15,423 bases of DNA from Stagnihabitans sp043721775. GTDB lineage: Bacteria; Pseudomonadota; Alphaproteobacteria; Rhodobacterales; Rhodobacteraceae. Every line of letters starts with the position of its first letter. Within the stretch, counting starts at the first letter, position 1. This document shows, piece by piece, positions 1 to 6,585 of this stretch. A program made the translations under genes and the position numbers. The stretch spans positions 1 to 15,423 of the forward strand of contig JAYSQA010000360.1 in the NCBI GenBank assembly GCA_043721775.1. Reading direction: 5' to 3'. The notes beneath the pieces are model-generated. The model ran no database searches and was not told the origin of the DNA. It was given only the letters and a program-made list of their open reading frames with translations.

Positions 1-1469
<1,469 letters not shown>

Positions 1470-1490
1470 AGCCATATCCTTTTAGTCAAC

Positions 1491-1517
1491 AAAAAGCCCC
1501 CGGGAGGTTTCGGGGGC
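1491..1517 (-). terminator. Rho-independent terminator in the ilvB leader
   Basis: A 7-bp GC stem, GCCCCCG/CGGGGGC, has an 8-nt loop and is followed on the minus strand by TTTTT. It ends about 20 nt before the ilvB start and leaves the ilvB Shine-Dalgarno outside the hairpin, so it acts on transcription rather than by hiding the ribosome site. Confidence 0.75.
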
Positions 1518-1559
1518 GCATGGTCACCGGTCAGGGTTGCCGTTACCGGCCCACGCGCC
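1491..1559 (-). promoter_or_regulatory. ilvB attenuator: antiterminator and terminator, mutually exclusive
   Basis: Read on the minus strand. GGCGCGTGG (1559-1551), inside the leader-peptide codons, pairs over 9 bp (one G-U) with CCATGCGCC (1523-1515). Nested inside it, CCGGT (1549-1545) pairs with ACCGG (1531-1527). The 3' arm of this antiterminator shares 1515-1517 with the 5' arm of the terminator, GCCCCCG (1517-1511) paired with CGGGGGC (1502-1496) and followed by five T's. The two folds cannot coexist. A ribosome stalled on the Leu/Val codons would leave 1551-1559 free and favour the antiterminator; one reaching the stop codon would cover it and let the terminator form. All pairings were read by eye; the mechanism is inferred from classical amino-acid attenuation. 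Confidence 0.7.
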
Positions 1560-1590
1560 AACACCTTACTGCAAGAAGTGAGAGAGCCAT
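1543..1590 (-). CDS. Putative ilvB leader peptide (15 aa), MALSLLAVRCWRVGR
   Basis: This very short frame runs from ATG 1590 to TAA 1543-1545 and encodes MALSLLAVRCWRVGR. It has three Leu codons (CTC, CTT, CTT) and two Val codons (GTA, GTG) among 15 residues. Several are codons little used in this GC-rich DNA, where Leu is mostly CTG. It lies between a promoter-like sequence and a terminator directly upstream of ilvB, the arrangement expected of a branched-chain amino acid attenuation leader. An in-frame ATG at 1614 would give a 23-aa version (adding MSGYGARD) with GGAACGA just in front of it; the ATG at 1590 has only a weak SD. Which start is used is unclear. The function is inferred from position, codon content and RNA structure, not from similarity to a known peptide. 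Confidence 0.6.
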   Translation of the reverse strand: MALSLLAVRCWRVGR

Positions 1591-1628
1591 GTCTCGCGCC
1601 CCGTATCCCGACATTCGTTCCGATGGGG

Positions 1629-1657
1629 ACACTATGTTTGCCAGCCAAGGGCGTCAA
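1629..1657 (-). promoter_or_regulatory. Candidate promoter for the ilvB leader
   Basis: On the minus strand TTGACG (1657-1652) is separated by 17 nt from TAGTGT (1634-1629). This is a 5/6 match to the -35 and a 4/6 match to the -10 of a vegetative promoter. Transcription would begin near 1622, only about 8 nt ahead of ATG 1614 and about 32 nt ahead of ATG 1590. Its position just ahead of the attenuator supports it; the weak -10 limits confidence. Confidence 0.45.
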
Positions 1658-1796
1658 CCGTAAATCGACATGCAAAATGTCGCTGGACTGTGATTTTTTG
1701 AACTATTCTTGCGGAGAACGATGCGTTGACGCAAGTTTCGGTAACTTGGCCAGTTGTGGGGCAGGGTGCGCCACCCAAATCGGCGGAAATTGGCTT

Positions 1797-1817
1797 AATG
1801 TAAATATCCGTTACATT
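1797..1817. promoter_or_regulatory. Inverted repeat AATGTAA-N7-TTACATT, candidate operator
   Basis: A perfect 7-bp inverted repeat with a 7-nt spacer, in an AT-rich patch upstream of the DUF2852 gene. TACATT (1812-1817) with TTGGCT (1790-1795) 16 nt upstream could be a weak plus-strand promoter, in which case the repeat overlaps the -10 as a repressor site would. No regulator can be named from the sequence. Confidence 0.4.
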
Positions 1818-1851
1818 GCATCTTGAACGGCAGCGCTGGCGGGGCCATCTT

Positions 1852-1883
1852 GGGTCCATGTGAAAGGCCTTCACATTCAACCC
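1852..1883. repeat. Inverted repeat ATGTGAA-N5-TTCACAT flanked by GGGT/ACCC
   Basis: ATGTGAA (1858-1864) and TTCACAT (1870-1876) are perfect inverted arms around AGGCC, and GGGT (1852-1855) and ACCC (1880-1883) extend the symmetry outward. It lies 41-72 nt before the DUF2852 start, so it could be a second operator or a hairpin in the 5' untranslated RNA. The centres of this repeat and the 1797-1817 repeat are 60 bp apart. No poly-T follows, so it is not a terminator. Confidence 0.4.
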
Positions 1884-1923
1884 AAACCCGCAAGGGCCAA
1901 CTCCACAAGGGAGAAAGACGCCA

Positions 1924-2448
1924 ATGTACAGCCAGCCCCAAACCCAACCCGCCTTTCGCGGACCGGGTGGCATCTTCACCATGGCGCGCAACGTCGAGGC
2001 CTGGCTGGATGACCGCGGCCGCAAAGCCTGGATCGTCGCCATGATCCTCGGTTTCGTCTTTGTCTGGCCCGTTGGTCTTGCCCTTCTGGCCTATATGATC
2101 TGGAGCAAACGCGTGTTCAACCGTTCCTGCGGCGAAGGCCGCGACACCAACCGCCACAACTGTGGCCACCGCTTCGGCGGCCAATGGGGCGACAAGATGA
2201 GCGACAAGATGAGTGACCGCGCCGGCCGCTGGGGTGACCGCATGGGCAGCTTCCGCTCGTCCGGCAACACGGCCTTTGACGCCTACAAGGAAGAAACCCT
2301 GCGCCGCCTTAGCGAAGAGCAGGAAGCGTTCCAGTCCTTCCTGCAACGCCTGCGCGATGCCAAGGACAAGACCGAGTTCGACGCCTTCATGGAAGACCGC
2401 GTCAAAGCCGCACAAGCCCCCAAAGCGCCTGACGTCACCGAGGTCTGA
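1924..2448 (+). CDS. DUF2852 family single-pass membrane protein
   Basis: A 174-aa protein of unknown function that I recognise as the DUF2852 type found in alphaproteobacteria. The N-terminal 35 residues are polar; one strong hydrophobic segment lies at about 36-60 (AWIVAMILGFVFVWPVG onward) and ends at a basic SKR. A short repetitive stretch, GDKMSDKMSDRAGRWGDRMG (89-108), follows. A charged, probably helical C-terminal region occupies about 117-165 (KEETLRRLSEEQEAFQSFLQRL) and may be a coiled coil. AAGGGAG at 1907-1913 is a good SD, 10 nt before ATG 1924. It is transcribed in the same direction as the RDD gene 109 nt downstream. Family assignment is fairly sure; there is no basis for a function beyond a membrane-anchored helical protein. 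Confidence 0.85.
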   Translation: MYSQPQTQPAFRGPGGIFTMARNVEAWLDDRGRKAWIVAMILGFVFVWPVGLALLAYMIWSKRVFNRSCGEGRDTNRHNCGHRFGGQWGDKMSDKMSDRAGRWGDRMGSFRSSGNTAFDAYKEETLRRLSEEQEAFQSFLQRLRDAKDKTEFDAFMEDRVKAAQAPKAPDVTEV

Positions 2449-2462
2449 CGCTGATACGACCC

Positions 2463-2491
2463 TTCTGCGTTCGTTCTGCGTTCCTTCTGCG
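2463..2491 (+). repeat. Three copies of TTCTGCG at 11-nt spacing
   Basis: TTCTGCG occurs at 2463-2469, 2474-2480 and 2485-2491, each 11 nt apart; the first two full units are TTCTGCGTTCG and TTCTGCGTTCC. They lie just after the DUF2852 stop codon and run into the hairpin at 2488-2511. This is probably a small slippage repeat. Confidence 0.5.
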
Positions 2492-2511
2492 GCCCCCGAT
2501 GCGGGGCCGCA
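2488..2511 (+). terminator. Strong hairpin between the DUF2852 and RDD genes
   Basis: TGCGGCCCC (2488-2496) and GGGGCCGCA (2503-2511) form a perfect 9-bp stem with a 6-nt loop. No T-run follows, so a classical intrinsic terminator is unlikely; it may be an mRNA 3'-end stabiliser or a partial terminator for DUF2852. Confidence 0.4.
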
Positions 2512-2557
2512 GCCTGCCTTAGCCACTCCCTCATTGGTTTCTCAAGGAACCCTGCCG

Positions 2558-3007
2558 ATGTACGTTGCCCGCCCCCATACCATCCACGTGATCCCTGAAG
2601 GTCGCCTTTACGCCGACGTGGCCCCGCGCCGCCTGATTGCCTGGGGCATCGACACCGTGGCCATTGCCATGATCACGGCACTGCTGATCCCGCTCACCGG
2701 GTTTCTGGCGCTGTTCTTTCTGGGTGGCCTCTATCTGGGCGTAAGCTTTCTGTACCGCTGGCTTGGCCTCGCCCGCGCCTCGGGCACCATGGGCATGCGC
2801 CTGATGGGCCTGACCATGCGCGACACAAAGGGAGCGCCGGTTGATGGCCTGACAGCCTTCCTGCACACGCTGTTTTATACATTATCGGTGGCTTTCGTCT
2901 TCCCGCAGGTGATTTCGGTCGCCCTGATGGCCTTCTCGCGCCAGCATCAGGGCCTGTCGGATATCGTGCTGGGCACCCGCCTTGTGAACGCCGCTGCGTT
3001 TCAGTAA
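2558..3007 (+). CDS. RDD family membrane protein
   Basis: A 149-aa integral membrane protein of the RDD family, of unknown or transport-related role. After a short cytoplasmic N-terminus, APRRLIAWGIDTVAI (22-36) carries the family's conserved Arg and first Asp. Hydrophobic segments follow at about 29-66 (two helices joined through GFLALFFLGGLY) and about 99-126 (LTAFLHTLFYTLSVAFVFPQ). The last conserved Asp is in QGLSDIVLGTRLV (131-143), and GTMGMRLMGL (76-85) is also typical. The start ATG 2558 has AAGGA 9 nt upstream; a longer open frame exists upstream but overlaps the DUF2852 gene and lacks family residues. It is likely co-oriented with DUF2852 and bpt. The family call is firm; the substrate is unknown. 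Confidence 0.88.
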   Translation: MYVARPHTIHVIPEGRLYADVAPRRLIAWGIDTVAIAMITALLIPLTGFLALFFLGGLYLGVSFLYRWLGLARASGTMGMRLMGLTMRDTKGAPVDGLTAFLHTLFYTLSVAFVFPQVISVALMAFSRQHQGLSDIVLGTRLVNAAAFQ

Positions 3008-3012
3008 TCTCA

Positions 3013-3042
3013 CAAGGCCCTTGGCGACAGCCCCGGGCCTTG
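3013..3042 (+). terminator. Hairpin after the RDD gene
   Basis: CAAGGCCC (3013-3020) pairs perfectly with GGGCCTTG (3035-3042) around a 14-nt loop, starting 6 nt after the RDD stop. No T-run follows. It could be a Rho-independent-like or processing hairpin separating the RDD gene from bpt. Confidence 0.35.
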
Positions 3043-3077
3043 CTAACGTCATGGCCTGATATCATCCAAAGGCCATC

Positions 3078-3908
3078 ATGCGCCACACGCTTCCCATCGC
3101 GCCGCAGTTCTATGTGACGGCGCCCCAGCCATGCCCCTATCTGGACGGAAGGTTCGAGCGCAAGCTGTTCACCGCCTTGCAGGGTGAACATGCGCAGCGC
3201 CTGAATGATGCGCTGTCCAAACAGGGCTTCCGTCGGTCGCAGAACGTGCTCTACCGGCCGTCTTGTGCCGAATGCTCGGCCTGCCTGTCCGCCCGCATCC
3301 GGGTCGCGGATTTTGCACCGTCACGCTCCCAAAAGCGCGTGATGAAAGGGGCGTCGCACCTGCGCCGCAATGCCACCTCGCCTTGGGCCACCGAAGATCA
3401 GTTCACCCTGTTCCGTCGCTATCTCGACGCGCGCCATGCCGATGGCGGCATGGCGGATATGGACGTCTTCGAGTTCGCCGCCATGATCGAGGAAACCCCG
3501 ATCAAATCCCGCGTCATTGAATACACAAGGCCGCCGGCCCCGGACGAACGCGGCAAACCCCTTGCCTGCGTCTCGCTGACCGATGTGTTCGATGATGGCC
3601 TCAGCATGGTCTATTCCTTCTACGACCCCAACCTGCAAAACCTGTCGCTTGGCACCTTCGCCATCCTCGACCATATCGAGATCGCGCGTGAGGCCGGTTT
3701 GCCCTTCGTCTATCTTGGCTACTGGGTGCCCGGATCGCGCAAGATGGGCTACAAGGCGAAATTCTCGGGGCTTGAAATCTACAAGGGTGGCCAATGGCAG
3801 CCCATCGGCGACCCCACCAGCCACCGCGCCGAACTGCACCCCTTGTCGGTGGAACCCATAGCCGAGCAAGTCGCCCGCATCGCCCTGCCCGAAGCGCGCA
3901 ACCCGTGA
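3078..3908 (+). CDS. bpt: Aspartate/glutamate leucyltransferase (aminoacyl-tRNA-protein transferase, Bpt type)
   Basis: A 276-aa member of the ATE/Bpt family, which transfers leucine from Leu-tRNA to proteins with N-terminal Asp or Glu (N-degron pathway leading to ClpAP). The N-terminal domain has QFYVTAPQPCPYLDGRFERK (9-29) and a cysteine cluster, CAECSAC (Cys63, 66, 69), within YRPSCAECSACLSARI. The C-terminal GNAT-like transferase domain includes DGLSMVYSFYDP, LSLGTFAILDHIEIAR and VYLGYWVPGSRKMGYKAKF. Length and order match the bacterial family. ATG 3078 follows AAAGG by about 5 nt. It is 70 nt downstream of the RDD gene. Assignment is secure; the exact acceptor residues cannot be told from the sequence alone. 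Confidence 0.95.
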   Translation: MRHTLPIAPQFYVTAPQPCPYLDGRFERKLFTALQGEHAQRLNDALSKQGFRRSQNVLYRPSCAECSACLSARIRVADFAPSRSQKRVMKGASHLRRNATSPWATEDQFTLFRRYLDARHADGGMADMDVFEFAAMIEETPIKSRVIEYTRPPAPDERGKPLACVSLTDVFDDGLSMVYSFYDPNLQNLSLGTFAILDHIEIAREAGLPFVYLGYWVPGSRKMGYKAKFSGLEIYKGGQWQPIGDPTSHRAELHPLSVEPIAEQVARIALPEARNP

Positions 3909-3909
3909 A

Positions 3910-4308
3910 ATGGGCATGAAACTGGCAGCTTTCTCGGTGCTGGTGCCCGACTATGACCAAGCCATCGCCTTCTTCTGCGCGGGCCTTGGTTTCACCCTGA
4001 CCGAGGATACCGCGCAAGGCACCAAGCGCTGGGTCACTGTGGCCCCACCGGGCGACACCATCCGCGTCGTCCTCGCCCGCGCCGAGGGCGACGCGCAACG
4101 CGCTGCTCTCGCAGCCCCCGCCGGAGGCCGCGTCTGGCTTTCCTGCAAACCTCCGATTTCGCCACCGACGCCGCCATTATCACCGCCGCCGGCGGCGCGT
4201 TCGAGGAAGCCCCCCGCTTTGAGCCCTATGGAACCGTCGCCGTCTGGCGCGACCCGTTCGGCAACCACTGGGACCTTCTCCAACCCAAAGGCTGGCGCCC
4301 CGCCAGGA
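3910..4308 (+). pseudogene. VOC/glyoxalase-bleomycin resistance family protein, frameshifted and without its own stop
   Basis: The first frame starts MGMKLAAFSVLVPDYDQAIAF and continues as a typical vicinal-oxygen-chelate protein to about Leu77 (GGRVWL, near 4138). Family-like sequence then resumes one base back, at 4140: FLQTSDFATDAAIITAAGG, EEAPRFEPYGTVAVWRDPFGN, HWDLLQ. A single missing base, probably a T in the TTT at 4139-4141, explains the shift. The restored frame has no stop at the usual end (about 125-130 aa). It runs through the palindrome at 4309-4343 into the antisense of pdxA and stops only at TGA 4479-4481; the unshifted frame stays open even further. It begins 1 nt after bpt with no clear SD; ATG 3916 may be the truer start. 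A sequencing or assembly error could explain the shift but not the missing stop. Such proteins may bind metal and small molecules; no substrate is inferable. Confidence 0.75.
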
Positions 4309-4343
4309 AAGCCCGGGAATTTTCGTCGAAAATTCCCGGGCTT
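4309..4343. terminator. Perfect 17-bp-arm palindrome, probable bidirectional terminator or repeat element
   Basis: AAGCCCGGGAATTTTCG (4309-4325), one T (4326), then its exact reverse complement (4327-4343). It lies between the convergent VOC remnant and pdxA, 7 nt beyond the pdxA stop. The GC-rich outer stem and AT-rich inner stem could form a hairpin on either strand. The flanks have only AAA on one side and CTT on the other, so it is not a textbook intrinsic terminator. It also has no stop codon in any frame. Confidence 0.6.
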
Positions 4344-4350
4344 GCGCCGT

Positions 4351-5331
4351 TCAGGCGGCAGCGCGGCGCGCGTCTGCCATCCTTGCTGCCATCCGCAAAG
4401 CCGCAATCGTGCTGTCTGGCCTTGCGATGCCCTTGCCCGCAATGTCAAACCCGGTGCCATGATCGGGCGAGGTGCGGATGAACGGCAGGCCCAGCGTCAC
4501 GTTCACCCCGCCGTCGAAATCCAGCGTCTTGATCGGGATCAGCGCCTGATCGTGGTACATGCAGACGGCGGCATCATAGCCCGCCCGGGCGCGGGCGTGA
4601 AACATCGTATCCGCCGACATCGGGCCACGCAGGTTATAGCCCTCGGCCCGCAGCCGCTCCAGCAAAGGGGCTATCATTGCGATCTCTTCGCCCCCCATCG
4701 CCCCGCCTTCCCCGGCATGCGGGTTCAGGCCCGCAATCGCCAGCCGGGGCTTTGCAATGCCGAAGTCGCGCACAAGGCCTGCGGCGGTCAGGCGGATGAC
4801 CTGCTCCAAGAGGGCAGGGGTCAGGGCACCCGGCACCTGAGACAGGGCGATGTGGATCGTGGCGGGCACCACGCGCAGGGTGTCGCAGGCCAGCATCATC
4901 ACCACCGGCACATCACCCGCCAGATGGGCAAGGTATTCGGTATGGCCCGGAAACGCAAAACCCGCGCCGTCTTTCAGCGCCTTCTTGTGGATCGGCAAAG
5001 TGCAGATCGCCGAAGCCTCGCCGTCCTGTACCAGCGCCACGGCCCTTGCGATGACGTCAATCACGCCTTGGGCATTGGCCGCTTGCGGTACGCCGGGGAT
5101 GGCCAGACCCGCAAAGCGGTGCGGCAGAACCGGCAGCAGATGCGCCGGAACCGTGGCCGCCTGCGCCGGAGCAGCGATTTCGGCGAAGGCTGCGGCGTCA
5201 GGCAGATGCCCGGGGTCGCCGATCCAGAAGAACGGCAGGTCGGGCAGCGCCGCACGCGCCAAAAGGGCAATCTCGGCCCCGATGCCTGCGGGCTCGCCAC
5301 AAGTCAGGGCGATGGGCTTCAAAGGCTTCAT
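4351..5331 (-). CDS. pdxA: 4-hydroxythreonine-4-phosphate dehydrogenase
   Basis: PdxA oxidises 4-phosphohydroxy-L-threonine with NAD(P)+ to a product used by PdxJ to make pyridoxine 5'-phosphate (vitamin B6, DXP-dependent route). The 326-aa sequence opens with KPLKPIALTCGEPAGIGAEI, the typical N-terminus. The metal-binding histidines are at His160 (PATIHIAL), His205 (GLNPHAGEGG) and His260 (CMYHDQALIPIK). PGHTEYLA (128-135) and LPFIRTSPDHGTGFDIAGKG are also family signatures. ATG 5331 starts at the conserved N-terminus; a longer frame to 5394 overlaps surA and adds unrelated residues. There is no clear SD, and the surA stop is only 13 nt away, so translation may be coupled. It is the last gene of the lptF-pdxA operon; rsmA, which often follows, is absent here. 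Confidence 0.96.
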   Translation of the reverse strand: MKPLKPIALTCGEPAGIGAEIALLARAALPDLPFFWIGDPGHLPDAAAFAEIAAPAQAATVPAHLLPVLPHRFAGLAIPGVPQAANAQGVIDVIARAVALVQDGEASAICTLPIHKKALKDGAGFAFPGHTEYLAHLAGDVPVVMMLACDTLRVVPATIHIALSQVPGALTPALLEQVIRLTAAGLVRDFGIAKPRLAIAGLNPHAGEGGAMGGEEIAMIAPLLERLRAEGYNLRGPMSADTMFHARARAGYDAAVCMYHDQALIPIKTLDFDGGVNVTLGLPFIRTSPDHGTGFDIAGKGIARPDSTIAALRMAARMADARRAAA

Positions 5332-5344
5332 GGCCGGGGCAGGG

Positions 5345-6568
5345 TCATTGGCGCAGGATGATGGCCTGGCTGCGCAACTCTTCCAGATAGGCATCGGCCA
5401 GCATCGTCAGCTTGGCGTTGATGACCTGCGTGCGCACATCATCGTGTGACGATGCCACGGCTGATTCTGGCCTGCGCGCGCAGATCATCAAAAGCTGTGC
5501 CGCCCCGTTGGTGCCAGTGACCACGGCGCTTTCCCCGGCATCCAGGCCCGCCATCGCGGCGCGCAAGCCCGGGGGCACCGCAGCCTCGGCCAGGGTCTGG
5601 CGCTGCAAGGCCGCCGCGGGCATTCCGCGGGCCTGTACGTTCAACTGATCGCAGTCTGTCAGGCTGGCCTGCAACCGGGTCAGGTCTGCCGCCGTGCCGG
5701 GTTGAAACACCGCATAATCGACCACCGCAGCGCCTTTGGCCGGACCTGCGCCCTCGCTTTGGTCGCGCAGGAAATACAGCGCAATCGTCCCCTGTTGCCG
5801 GACCGGAGCCGACATCTCTCCCGGTTTCAGCGCGGAAATGATGGCAGCCACATTCGGCGGCAGCGCTGATATCTCGATCCAGCCAAGGACCCCGCCACCC
5901 GCTGCCGTACCAGCCTTGGAATACAGCTTCGCCTGCAACGCAAAATCCGCCTGGTTCTTCACGTGATCCTTGATGCGCTGCGCACTGGTCACCGGATCGC
6001 TTTTGCCATCATCGGGCAGCACAATTTCTGACAGCAGCACCCGACGCGTCCCGCCCGAGGCAGCACCGGTGGCAATCGCCCGGTCCACCTCGGCATCCGA
6101 GACCTGAATGCGTCCGGCAAATTTGACCCGCAGCACCGCCCGCCACAGCACACCCGCCTTGACGAAATCGCGGAACGTCTCGGGCTGGACATCGCTTTGC
6201 GCCAGCGCCTTCAGCAGATCATCGGTCGACAGTTTGGCCCGTGCGGCAAATTCCGCCATGCCTGCGGTGACATCGACATCCGACGCGCTGGCCCCAAGGT
6301 CCTTGGCGGCATCCTGCTGCAACCGGTCTGCGATCAGACCATCCATCGCCGCCTGTGCCACATCGCCCGTCTGGCGCAGCGCATTCAGAAAGGCGATGCG
6401 CTGTTTCAGTTCGTACCTTGTGATCACCGTGCCGTTGACCGTGACGGCAGGGGCGAACAGATCAGCCTGGGCCTGTGCGGGCACTCCCGCACCCATCCAA
6501 GCCAGAACCAGCCCCAAAACGGCAGCCACAGCGGTCCGCATCATCCGATCAGCCATCCTGTTCATCAT
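5345..6568 (-). CDS. surA: SurA-like periplasmic peptidyl-prolyl isomerase/chaperone
   Basis: A periplasmic chaperone with a parvulin fold that helps outer-membrane beta-barrels such as LptD to fold. About 407 aa from ATG 6568. A hydrophobic signal sequence (RTAVAAVLGLVLAWMGAG) ends at PAQAQA, followed by the SurA N-terminal domain (AVTVNGTVITRYELKQRIAF to about residue 125). One parvulin domain lies at about 170-280 (RRVLLSEIVLPDDG, then GGGVLGWIEISALPP and ISALKPGEMSAP). The C-terminal part is poorly conserved. Only one clear parvulin domain is seen, as in many alphaproteobacterial versions, whereas E. coli SurA has two. The start is uncertain: GTG 6589 overlaps the lptD stop as GTGA, TTG 6598 is also possible, and several further ATGs follow. 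It sits directly after lptD in the same operon. The family is clear; the symbol follows gene order. Confidence 0.88.
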   Translation of the reverse strand: MMNRMADRMMRTAVAAVLGLVLAWMGAGVPAQAQADLFAPAVTVNGTVITRYELKQRIAFLNALRQTGDVAQAAMDGLIADRLQQDAAKDLGASASDVDVTAGMAEFAARAKLSTDDLLKALAQSDVQPETFRDFVKAGVLWRAVLRVKFAGRIQVSDAEVDRAIATGAASGGTRRVLLSEIVLPDDGKSDPVTSAQRIKDHVKNQADFALQAKLYSKAGTAAGGGVLGWIEISALPPNVAAIISALKPGEMSAPVRQQGTIALYFLRDQSEGAGPAKGAAVVDYAVFQPGTAADLTRLQASLTDCDQLNVQARGMPAAALQRQTLAEAAVPPGLRAAMAGLDAGESAVVTGTNGAAQLLMICARRPESAVASSHDDVRTQVINAKLTMLADAYLEELRSQAIILRQ

Positions 6569-6585
6569 CCGCTTGTCCAATTTCG

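Noticed and set aside
4134..4146. Programmed -1 ribosomal frameshift in the VOC gene
   Set aside because: The sequence around GGCTTTCCTG has no X-XXY-YYZ slippery heptamer and I see no stimulatory structure; a one-base deletion is simpler.
3910..5361. A 483-codon open frame on the plus strand starting at the VOC gene
   Set aside because: After about residue 77 it has no VOC-like sequence and runs antisense through pdxA; the long open frame is a by-product of high GC and the missing stop.
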